Assembly (NCBI RefSeq): GCF_913063425.1
Contig: NZ_CAJXYK010000020.1
Location: 1-64,000 of the forward strand
From: an uncultured Thiohalocapsa sp.
GTDB taxonomy: Bacteria > Pseudomonadota > Gammaproteobacteria > Chromatiales > Chromatiaceae
Direction of reading: 5' to 3'
Length of the DNA stretch: 64,000 nucleotides
The notes beneath the pieces were generated by a model, which saw only the letters and a program-made list of their open reading frames with translations, was not told the DNA's origin and ran no database searches. A program made the translations under genes and the position numbers. Below, in pieces: positions 1-7,940 of the stretch. How positions within the stretch are numbered: the stretch's first letter is position 1; every line of letters starts with the position of its first letter.

Positions 1-1095
1 AATGCGGACTTCGCCGGATATAGGCTAGGACGCAAACTAACCGGGATCCTTGGATCTGATTACGACCAGGACCTGCACTTTATCGGCCATAGCTACGGGA
101 CCATTGTAAACGGGATCGCGACTCGGTACTTAGAGAGATGGGGCGATATCGACGCCGCCGCGGCGCAGCAGTTCACGACACTCGATGCGCCGACAAATGC
201 TCTAGGCTTCATCGCGCCGAATTTTACGGAGAGTTGGTTCGAGTTCGTTCTTCCTGATGACGTTGATTACTTTGACAACTACTTTAGTACGCTTAAGCCG
301 TTACAACAGGTCACTTGGGGAGGATACGGAGAAATCATTGGAGCAGCCGATCTGAACCAAGTAGTAGGGTTCGGTCATGGCGCTGTAGGGTCGGAATTCT
401 ATCCCGATTTCATACGGAGAGGCGTTGATGCGGATTTTGGTTCGGTCTCGGGTTACCCAATAGAGCCAACAGCGTTAGAGGCAATAGCGTCCGACTGGAT
501 TACGCCGCTTCTACCGGCGATTGGTGGTCTAGCAGCTGCTACGGGCGGTGAGTCTCCGGACCAGGTCGGGGCCTTTGCCACGCCTGAACGGACGGTGCGC
601 CCTTTCGGCTCGCTCTTCGAGCCGCTCATCGGGCAGCCGGAACTGGTCGGCGCAATTCCCGGATACGATGAGTTTCGGTTCGACGGTTACGAAATCGCCG
701 AGCAGTCCCCAGTATCGATGATGCAACTGATCGACATTCCGCTTGGTACGGAGATGCTGTTGCTGGACTGGATGGTGGGCGTAGGCGGTGACGGGGATTG
801 GTTCACGCTGTACTTCGGCGACGAGTTGCTATGGTCGATGGGCATCGATGGCCTGTTGGAGGGCCTGCTGCTCGACGCGGTGATCGACGTATCCGGTTTT
901 GCCGGCATGAGCGGAGCGCTGACGGCAACGCTTCACAGCGTCGGGGAGAGCAACGCGGTGCTCTACGTCGGCAACCTGCGCTTTGCCGGAACCTTTGGCG
1001 CGGCACCGGTGCCGGCGCCGCTGCTGCTGATGGCCGCGGGGCTCTTGGCGCTGGCGGCGCAGAAGCATCATCGGGCGCGGCGCCTGGCGAGCTGA
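1..1095 (+). CDS. Alpha/beta hydrolase (lipase-like), 5'-truncated by window edge, with C-terminal VPAP/TM/Arg sorting-like tail
   Basis: Frame 1 is open from base 1 (...DLHFIGHSYGTIVNGIATRYLE...), GHSYG matches GxSxG nucleophile elbow; ends VPAPLLLMAAGLLALAAQKHHRARRLAS. ORF track shows only the 3' part (595..1095). Confidence 0.7.
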   Translation, partial: NADFAGYRLGRKLTGILGSDYDQDLHFIGHSYGTIVNGIATRYLERWGDIDAAAAQQFTTLDAPTNALGFIAPNFTESWFEFVLPDDVDYFDNYFSTLKPLQQVTWGGYGEIIGAADLNQVVGFGHGAVGSEFYPDFIRRGVDADFGSVSGYPIEPTALEAIASDWITPLLPAIGGLAAATGGESPDQVGAFATPERTVRPFGSLFEPLIGQPELVGAIPGYDEFRFDGYEIAEQSPVSMMQLIDIPLGTEMLLLDWMVGVGGDGDWFTLYFGDELLWSMGIDGLLEGLLLDAVIDVSGFAGMSGALTATLHSVGESNAVLYVGNLRFAGTFGAAPVPAPLLLMAAGLLALAAQKHHRARRLAS

Positions 1096-1205
1096 AGTGC
1101 GCCCGTGTCGATGAAGGGGACCTACGCTCGGAACAGCCCAAGGGGCACCGTGCGCAGCGGCTTGGTCCCCTGTCCGACTGGGATACGGTCGGCGCTTCTG
1201 AAGGC

Positions 1206-1664
1206 TCAGTCGCTGGGCAGTTTCTCAGAGGCGGGCTGCACAACCAACTTGACCCCGAGGGCCTGGCGCACGCGGCTCACGGTATCGAACCGCGGCTGCG
1301 CACCGGCGCGCAGCGCCTTGTAGAGCGCTTCCCGGGCCAGTCCGGACGCGGCGGCGACCTCGTTCATGCCGCGGCTGCGCGCCGCGACGCCGAGGGCGTG
1401 TGCCAGCTCGGAGCAGTCATCACCTTCGATCACCTGGGTGAGATACTCGGTGATGTCGGCTTCATCGCGAAGGTGCTCGGCGGGATCGAGGGCGCGCTTG
1501 CGGGTGCCATCGGGCATCAAGGCGACGCCGGCCCACAATTCCGCCGTGTTGATGGCGGTGATGTAGAGCGACTCTGGCGCCTGCGCATCGAGCCATCGGA
1601 TCACCGCCTCGCTGGCGCGGGGCCGCAAGGGCTCCGAGATGACGTTGGTGTCCAGGATGATCAT
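1206..1664 (-). CDS. Chimeric protein: N-terminal half of FitB/VapC PIN toxin fused to HigA-like addiction-module antidote domain
   Basis: MIILDTNVISEPLRPRASEAVIRWLDAQAPESLYITAINTAELWAGVALMPDGTRKRAL (PIN start) then DPAEHLRDEADITEYLTQVIEGDDCSELAHALGVAARSRGMNEVAAASGLAREALYKALRAGAQPRFDTVSRVRQALGVKLVVQP (antidote HTH family). Confidence 0.75.
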   Translation of the reverse strand: MIILDTNVISEPLRPRASEAVIRWLDAQAPESLYITAINTAELWAGVALMPDGTRKRALDPAEHLRDEADITEYLTQVIEGDDCSELAHALGVAARSRGMNEVAAASGLAREALYKALRAGAQPRFDTVSRVRQALGVKLVVQPASEKLPSD

Positions 1665-1900
1665 TCGAAGGACGCCGGCTCGATGGGGGTCGGGTCACGG
1701 TGGAGCTCCAGCTCCACGCCGCCGATTTCCTCCGCATAGCGGCGCAGCTCGGTGCCCAGGCGCAGCCCGCCGTCCGAGCGCACGGCCTGTGCCAGGATCG
1801 CGCGGATCTCCGCCTCGGTGCTGACGCCATGGGCCGCGGCCCGGAGCCGCAGCGCGCGATGGACCTCGGCCGGCAGATTGCGAACGGTGACCGTTGCCAT
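1661..1900 (-). CDS. FitA/VapB-type ribbon-helix-helix antitoxin
   Basis: MATVTVRNLPAEVHRALRLRAAAHGVSTEAEIRAILAQAV; 4-bp overlap with downstream PIN-containing ORF as in fitAB operons; internal start of the 1661..2095 ORF. Confidence 0.8.
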   Translation of the reverse strand: MATVTVRNLPAEVHRALRLRAAAHGVSTEAEIRAILAQAVRSDGGLRLGTELRRYAEEIGGVELELHRDPTPIEPASFE

Positions 1901-1926
1901 GGTGATGTCATGCCCGTGTATTGATG

Positions 1927-2229
1927 TCAGCGATGTCGAATAATGCCGTTGACATCGGTCCGGCACAAGGCGAGCGGCCTGACGACTCCGTCGCGCTCCG
2001 ACATCGGCTGCACACTCAGCCTGACCCAAAACGCCCGGCACAGGCGGTCGACAGTATCGAGGTGCGGTTGTGCAGCGGCGCGCAGCGGCTTGCATGGCGC
2101 TTCCCGAGCCAGCCCCGACGCGGCGGCAACCTTGGGCAGCCCGCGGCTGCGCCAGGCGACGCCGAGGGCCTGCGCCGTCCCGGGCCGATGTGCTCGCGCA
2201 TCCCGCACTGGTTGCCCGAGCCGTCGCAC
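1927..2229 (-). pseudogene. Decayed paralogue of the HigA-like antidote
   Basis: ALGVAWRSRGLPKVAAASGLAREAPCKPLRAAAQPHLDTVDRLCRAFWVRLSVQPMSE aligns with ALGVAARSRGMNEVAAASGLAREALYKALRAGAQPRFDTVSRVRQALGVKLVVQPASE of the neighbouring ORF; N-terminus not preserved. Confidence 0.6.
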
Positions 2230-2387
2230 GCGGGGCTATGATGGTCAGGCCTGTCGCGGTGCGGAAATCGATACCGAGGGCCTCCGCATCGCGTCAGGAC
2301 CACGCGGTGAACCAGGCGGCGACCGACGCATCCGGCCGACCGGCCCGGACAACGATCAACCTACCCGACACAGCGGTGAGACCACCC

Positions 2388-3017
2388 ATGACCGAGCATC
2401 TGCCGATCCAGCACCCCGACGACTGCACCCCGGAGGACATGATGCGCATGGCCGAGGCCCTGTTCGCGCCGAACACGCCGGTCGCTGAGCTGGAGCGCAT
2501 CTGCATGACGCTGGCCCATCTGCCGACCGAGGACGCGCAGGGTCTGCTGGCCCGGTTCAAGCGCTCGCCAAGGGCCGGCGAGGTATCGTGGCTGGAGTGT
2601 GCGATCGACGAAGGGTCCTACCTGCTGCTGACGCCCACCAACGAGCTGGAGGAGCGTGAGTTTCTGACCCTGAAGGTCATCGAGGATCTGAGCGATGAGA
2701 TCATCGATCTGGCGGGCCGGTGCGAAGAGGTCCGCCTCAGGCGCGACAAGTCCGAGATCCGGCTCGCGGCGCGCGTGGCGCTCGCCGAGGCCGGCAAGCT
2801 GGATGCGGATCGGCTCGATGACGACCGACTGGACATCGAGCAGGACAGCGAGAGCCTCGGCGAGCTGGCCGAGGCAATGGCGGAGCGGGAGGCGATGATC
2901 GAATACCTGCGAGCCACGATCACGACGCCGCGCTACCGCAGCGCCGATCCCTGCGTCGTCCGGCATATCCATCTGGACGGCGAGACCGGCCCCGAGCCCG
3001 CGTCGTCACACCGGTGA
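2388..3017 (+). CDS. Hypothetical protein, charged, helical C-terminus
   Basis: Start MTEHLPIQHPDDCTPEDMMRMAEALF inside ORF 2070..3017; acidic, codon-biased 209 aa. Confidence 0.55.
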   Translation: MTEHLPIQHPDDCTPEDMMRMAEALFAPNTPVAELERICMTLAHLPTEDAQGLLARFKRSPRAGEVSWLECAIDEGSYLLLTPTNELEEREFLTLKVIEDLSDEIIDLAGRCEEVRLRRDKSEIRLAARVALAEAGKLDADRLDDDRLDIEQDSESLGELAEAMAEREAMIEYLRATITTPRYRSADPCVVRHIHLDGETGPEPASSHR

Positions 3018-3414
3018 CCCGGGCGGCGTCGAGCCCGCCCCCGCTGCCCGGCGCCCGTCGCGCTCAACTCCGCGGACTGCCGCGGGTCAGCACCTGCGCT
3101 GACGGCAGGCAAGGCCGGTCAGTTCTCGCACTGTTGCAGCACTGCACCAACCAGGCGGCGTGTCCAGAGTCGGTGCCCTGGACGAAGCGGCAGGGCGCCA
3201 AGACCCGGATCGCTGCTGCGTCCTTTGCCTACGCCAAGGGCGCGGAAGAACTGATCGGTCACACCCTGACAGGTTGCGCTTGAAGGAGCAGATGCCAAAC
3301 CTCACCGCGGCGATAAGTGACGGTTCAGAAACAAGGTGAACACCGTAGGGCGGACCTTGATCAGAAATTGGGCGCAGCGCATCCGCCGTCCGGGCGCTGC
3401 CGCCGACCCGGGAG

Positions 3415-3684
3415 GTGACCGCGGCTGGCGAGCGCCTCTATCAGGCCAACTGTGCCGTCTGCCATGGCAGCGGCGGTGATGGCGATGGCCCGGGCGGTGC
3501 GGGCCTGTCGCCGCCGCCGGCCAACCTCCGCTGGACGGTGCGCAGACCCGTCGCCACTGACGGTTATCTCATGTGGGCCATCAGCGACGGCGGCGCCGCC
3601 ATCGGCACCGGCATGCCCGCCTTCGCCGGCGCGCTGAGCGAGCAGGACCGCTGGCGCATCGTCCACTACCTCCGGACGCTTTGA
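3415..3684 (+). CDS. c-type cytochrome domain lacking a signal peptide (possible 5'-truncated gene)
   Basis: LYQANCAVCHGSGGDGDG (CxxCH) and MPAF...W.IVHYLRTL of class I cytochromes; GTG start; frame closed by stops before 3361. Confidence 0.6.
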   Translation: MTAAGERLYQANCAVCHGSGGDGDGPGGAGLSPPPANLRWTVRRPVATDGYLMWAISDGGAAIGTGMPAFAGALSEQDRWRIVHYLRTL

Positions 3685-3734
3685 GCACGGCGTCCGCCGC
3701 GGCGGCAGCGAGCATCAGCGCGACACGGGCCGCC

Positions 3735-5270
3735 TCAGCGCTGTTCCAGCTCCAGCAGAAGCTCCATACCGTCCTGCAGGCGCTTGCGCAGGGCCTGGGC
3801 GCGGCGGCCGACGCTCTGTTGCGCGGCGGCGTCGAGCTTGTCCATGATCTCCGCTTCGTCCATGGCGCCCATGGACTGCTCCATGGCCATGTCGACCATG
3901 GCGGCCGCCTGGCTGCCGAGGGCGGCGACGCCCATGTCGGCGGCGGAGAGCTCGCCGAAACGCCCGTTCAGGGCGCGCAGTCGCTGCGCACGGTTCGCGT
4001 CCGCCATGCCGAGTGCCACGAGGTCCTCCTTCAGATCGGCGATCTGGAACGGCTTCAGCCGGCTGGAGAGGGCGCGCTCCACCTGGCGGCCCAGGGCCAT
4101 GTCTGCGTCGGCTTCGCGCAGCGGCACTGGCGGCAGGGCCAGCTCCTCGCGCAGCGGGAAGCGCAGCAGCTCCAGGCCCAGCATGGGCACCAGCAGGCAG
4201 CGTCGCTGCCGCTTGGGCATGAGCCAGTTGGCCAGATTCACCCAGTGCTCGCGCAGCAGGACCATCTCCGGTGTGTCCACGCCGCCCGGCATCAGGCCCT
4301 CGCGGGTGCTGCCCGTGCCGTCGATGTTGATGTCTACGAAATGGTGCCAGGTGGCATCCGTCACCACGCGGCCCACATCGGCGAGCTGGCCGTCGTAGGC
4401 GGCGATGGCGATGAACTCCCGCGGCACCAAGGCCGCCTTGCCCGGGAAGGCATCGCCGTGGGACATGGATTTGGCGACGATCTCTGGCGCGACGCGCGGA
4501 CCGCCGCCGGTCTCCTCCGGCCATTCGTCCACGTCCGCGCCGCCCAGGCTGAAGCTGGTGGTGAGATCCGTCGGGATCAGGCACTCCCCTTCGTGCGGAT
4601 GGTCCGGTATGTGGTCGATGGCCCCGCCGCCCGTGGCCTGCATCAGCGGGTGCGGCTCTGCGACGCCGCCGGCACCGGTGCGCCAGTTGAGGTAGACCCG
4701 CTGCGGGTAGGTGTCGGACTGGTCCTCGAAGACATAGGTCGCATCGGCGCCCGGCAGGTTGGTGGAGAGCCGGTCCTCGCCGCCCGCGGAGGGCACGTTC
4801 TGCGCCACCGTCCACTTGCGCATGCTGCGCACCCGCGGGATGTCCCGGCAGATGCCGGCGCCCAGGGTGGCATGGTCGCCGGTGGCGAAGAGCCCGCCGC
4901 CTGCCTGCATGAAGGCCGCCATCGCATCCAGCTCCGCCGCGGTGACCGCACTCGCCGAGCCGATGGCGAAGATGAAGCAGACATCATAGCGGTCGATGTC
5001 CAGTCCGTGTGTGGCGTCGTCGAAGCGGAAGTTCTCAATGTCCGCCGAGGTGTCGCTACCGGTATTGGCCTTGGTCACCTTTGGGGTGCGGCCGTACACC
5101 TCGCCGGCCAGCAGCGTATCCACGAATTGGGCAAGGGCGAAGCCAGTGGGGCTCGAGAAGGCCATATCCGTCACCACCAGCACGTGCGGCTGGCAGGTGA
5201 GGAAAAGGCGCTGCGGCTCCAGGCGCTCGATGAGACCGCGGTCGATGCGAATGAGCTCTGCGATGTCCAT
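3735..5270 (-). CDS. Hypothetical protein, possible class-I glutamine-amidotransferase-like N-terminal region
   Basis: 511 aa from MDIAELIRIDRGLIERLEPQ; contains FMQAGGGLFATGDHATLG. Confidence 0.6.
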   Translation of the reverse strand: MDIAELIRIDRGLIERLEPQRLFLTCQPHVLVVTDMAFSSPTGFALAQFVDTLLAGEVYGRTPKVTKANTGSDTSADIENFRFDDATHGLDIDRYDVCFIFAIGSASAVTAAELDAMAAFMQAGGGLFATGDHATLGAGICRDIPRVRSMRKWTVAQNVPSAGGEDRLSTNLPGADATYVFEDQSDTYPQRVYLNWRTGAGGVAEPHPLMQATGGGAIDHIPDHPHEGECLIPTDLTTSFSLGGADVDEWPEETGGGPRVAPEIVAKSMSHGDAFPGKAALVPREFIAIAAYDGQLADVGRVVTDATWHHFVDINIDGTGSTREGLMPGGVDTPEMVLLREHWVNLANWLMPKRQRRCLLVPMLGLELLRFPLREELALPPVPLREADADMALGRQVERALSSRLKPFQIADLKEDLVALGMADANRAQRLRALNGRFGELSAADMGVAALGSQAAAMVDMAMEQSMGAMDEAEIMDKLDAAAQQSVGRRAQALRKRLQDGMELLLELEQR

Positions 5271-5566
5271 ACGGATCACCTCGTTGGGTTGAGCACAGGG
5301 GTTGATCCCGACGATCGGGTACACACCGATCCCGCCGTCGGGGTGTGCAAAGTCTGACCGCAAGACCAGGCTGGATAGTCGGAAATGCCGGCACAGGTCT
5401 GTGCGGGTTTGCTGCCGGTGGCGTGGGAATCGTCGTACACCGGGTTGCACATCAGGGCGCGCCCGGGCCGCGCCGCAAGCAACGGCGCCGCGGCGCGCTC
5501 CGTCGGACGGCACGGGCGGTCGCGGCGGTGCTGATGGCGGGCGGTTGTTCTGCGTCGGTGGGCAGT

Positions 5567-6148
5567 TCAGCCCAGATGCGCCAGATCCTCGGGGCGGTTG
5601 GCATTGCTGAAGGCGCGGGGGACTGCGCTGAAGTCGGCCAGCGCCACCGCTTGGGCCTCCAGCCAGCCGTGCACACTGCGCCCGCCGGCGGCCAGGTAGG
5701 CGTCCAGGGAGGCTGCCAGTCGCGCCGGCAGCAGGGCGTGCAGGGGATGCTGGCGCTCGCTGTCGGCGGCGACCGCGAGGTCCGCCGACGGATCCGCGGC
5801 GAGGGCGGCTGCAAGTCGTGTGGCCAGGTCTGCGGGCAGCAGCGGCGTGTCGCAGGGCGCCGTCAGCAGCCAGGGAGTATCGACGGCCGCAAGGGTTGCC
5901 GCGATGCCGGCGAGGGGACCCTGATAACCGTCGAGCCGGTCCGGAATGACGCGCTCCGCAAGGCCGGCATAACGCTCGATGTTGCGATTGGCGCTGATCC
6001 AGAGCCGGCCCACCTGCGGGCGCAGGGCATCGGCGGTCCAGGCGGCCAGCGGTCGGCCGTTCAGGTCGATGAGGCCCTTGTCGCGACCGCCCATGCGGCG
6101 GCCGGCGCCACCCGCGAGGACCAGGCCGGTGATGTCGCTCGGGCTCAT
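5567..6148 (-). CDS. mobA: Molybdenum cofactor guanylyltransferase
   Basis: MSPSDITGLVLAGGAGRRMGGRDKGLIDLNGRPL...ANRNIERYAGLAERVIPD...PCDTPLLP. Confidence 0.9.
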   Translation of the reverse strand: MSPSDITGLVLAGGAGRRMGGRDKGLIDLNGRPLAAWTADALRPQVGRLWISANRNIERYAGLAERVIPDRLDGYQGPLAGIAATLAAVDTPWLLTAPCDTPLLPADLATRLAAALAADPSADLAVAADSERQHPLHALLPARLAASLDAYLAAGGRSVHGWLEAQAVALADFSAVPRAFSNANRPEDLAHLG

Positions 6149-6204
6149 GTGCCGACTGAAGTCCACGTACCCGGGGGCGGCATGGCGACGTCCGCAGCGC
6201 GACA

Positions 6205-6885
6205 TCAAGGCGCAAGGCGCTCGATGCGCCAGGCGTCACCGTTACGGCTGTAGCGGAAGCGATCATGCAGCCGGCTTTCGCGCCCCTGCCAGAACTCGAT
6301 GCTCGATGGCACAACGCGGTAACCGCCCCAGAAGTGGGGCAGCGGGATTTCGCCGTCGCCGAAGCGCCGCTTCATTTCAGCGACCTTCTCCTCCAGCAGC
6401 GAGCGGGAGCTGATCACCTGACTCTGCGGCGACGACCAGGCACCGATGCGGCTGCCGCGGGGGCGGGTGGTAAAATATTTGAGGGATTCCGCCGTCGGGA
6501 TGCGGGCGGCGCGGCCCAGGATCTTCACCTGCCGCGCCAGCGCCACCCACGGGAAGAGCAGGGCCACGCGGTCGTTGTGGTCCATCTGCCGGGCCTTGCG
6601 GCTCTCGTAGTTGGTGAAGAAGACGAAGCCGTCGGCGTCGTAGAGCTTCAGCAGCACCGTGCGCAGGCTCGGCTGGCCGTCCGCGTCCACCGTGGCCAGG
6701 GACATGGCGTTCGGCTCCGGCAGGCGGGCGTCGATGGCCTGCTGATACCAGCCCTGGAACTGGCGCACCGGGTTCGGGTCCAGCACATCAGGGTCCAGCC
6801 CCTCCGCCATGAAGCGCGCGCGCAGCGCCGCGGGGTCCACGTCCGTGCGGGCGGGGGAGGCGAGGTAGGCGTCGGGGGCGGTCAT
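6205..6885 (-). CDS. pdxH: Pyridoxamine 5'-phosphate oxidase
   Basis: PEPNAMSLATVDADGQPSLRTVLLKLYDADGFVFFTNYESRKARQM...FWGGYRVVPSSIEFWQGRESRLHDRFRY. Confidence 0.95.
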   Translation of the reverse strand: MTAPDAYLASPARTDVDPAALRARFMAEGLDPDVLDPNPVRQFQGWYQQAIDARLPEPNAMSLATVDADGQPSLRTVLLKLYDADGFVFFTNYESRKARQMDHNDRVALLFPWVALARQVKILGRAARIPTAESLKYFTTRPRGSRIGAWSSPQSQVISSRSLLEEKVAEMKRRFGDGEIPLPHFWGGYRVVPSSIEFWQGRESRLHDRFRYSRNGDAWRIERLAP

Positions 6886-7113
6886 GGCGGGTCACCGGTG
6901 GCTGGCTTCGCTGCACACAGGTGGCGACCGCGGCCTCGATGCAAAAGGGGTTGTCCGGCGTGATCGACCCTGCCGGCATGCCGGCGCCCAGTTCAGGCGA
7001 AGCCGCCTGCATGCCGCAGCATTGGTGCGCGGCAGGCCGGTCGGCGACCGTCGCGGCGGTCGCGCCGGGGCAGCCCAGGCCGTCGTCGCCCGGCGCGCCT
7101 GCGCGCTCGGCAG

Positions 7114-7587
7114 TCAGTCGGCGTGGTCGTCGCGGCCGAGCATGGCGTCGATCTCGGCGACGGCTGCGGCCCAGTCCTCGTGCTCTTGGCCGGGGGCGAA
7201 GCCGCGCTTCTCGGCGCGGTAGTAGGCGGCCTCCTCGATCATGCGGTAACGCTCTTCGGGCGTCACCTCGCTCACGGGCTTCAGCGTCACGGCGCGGTCC
7301 GGCAGCGGCGGCTGCGGGGCAGTCTTCGGCACCGCGGCCTTCTTGGCTAAGGTCTTCTTCGCCGCAGTCTTTTTGGCGACCGCCTTCTTCGTGACTGGTG
7401 CTGCCGGTGCTGCCGGTGCTGCCGGTGCAGCCGTCGGCGCCTTCTTGCTGACGACCTTCTTGGCCAGGGTCTTCTTGGCAACCGTCTTCTTGATGAGGGG
7501 CTGCGCGGCGGCGGCCGGCGCCTTCTTGGTCACGGCGGCCTTCTTCGTCGCGGTCTTCTTGGTCACGACCTTCTTGTCCTCTGCCAT
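7114..7587 (-). CDS. Histone H1-like Lys/Ala-rich protein with C-terminal DUF2934-like domain
   Basis: Repeated KKTVAKKTLAKK motifs then VTPEERYRMIEEAAYYRAEKRGFAPGQEHEDWAAAVAEIDAML. Confidence 0.75.
   Translation of the reverse strand: MAEDKKVVTKKTATKKAAVTKKAPAAAAQPLIKKTVAKKTLAKKVVSKKAPTAAPAAPAAPAAPVTKKAVAKKTAAKKTLAKKAAVPKTAPQPPLPDRAVTLKPVSEVTPEERYRMIEEAAYYRAEKRGFAPGQEHEDWAAAVAEIDAMLGRDDHAD
7397..7432 (+). repeat. 9-bp tandem repeat (GGTGCTGCC x4, last copy degenerate) within the H1-like ORF
   Basis: ggtgctgccggtgctgccggtgctgccggtgcagcc. Confidence 0.9.
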
Positions 7588-7940
7588 CGTCGCTCACTCG
7601 CCTCCGGGTTTGGGGAAAAGCTCGAAGCCGCAACCCGCCGGGTGCCGTCATGGCGCCACCCGCACCGCCGCCGGCCATTGGCGCGAAGAATACACGACAC
7701 AGGCGGCAAGCCGAATACCGCAGCGCAAGGCAGGGCTACCGGCGACCCAAGTCCGTCGCTGAGTGCGTGCTTGGCCGGAGTCGCTGCTCAAGGGATTCAC
7801 TCGCCGCAGCTGAGCAGGGTTTCAAAAGCGTCTGCTTCAAGGGCCACCTGTGCGGATCGCAATCGACGGTTTCGCGCTGCCGGAGGCAAGGCGACCATCG
7901 TCGGACGCTGCCGCCGGTCATTGACCGTGCGCCATCTGCG

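Noticed and set aside
3014-3283. Possible transposase remnant (89-aa plus-strand ORF)
   Set aside because: No recognisable transposase motif or terminal inverted repeats.
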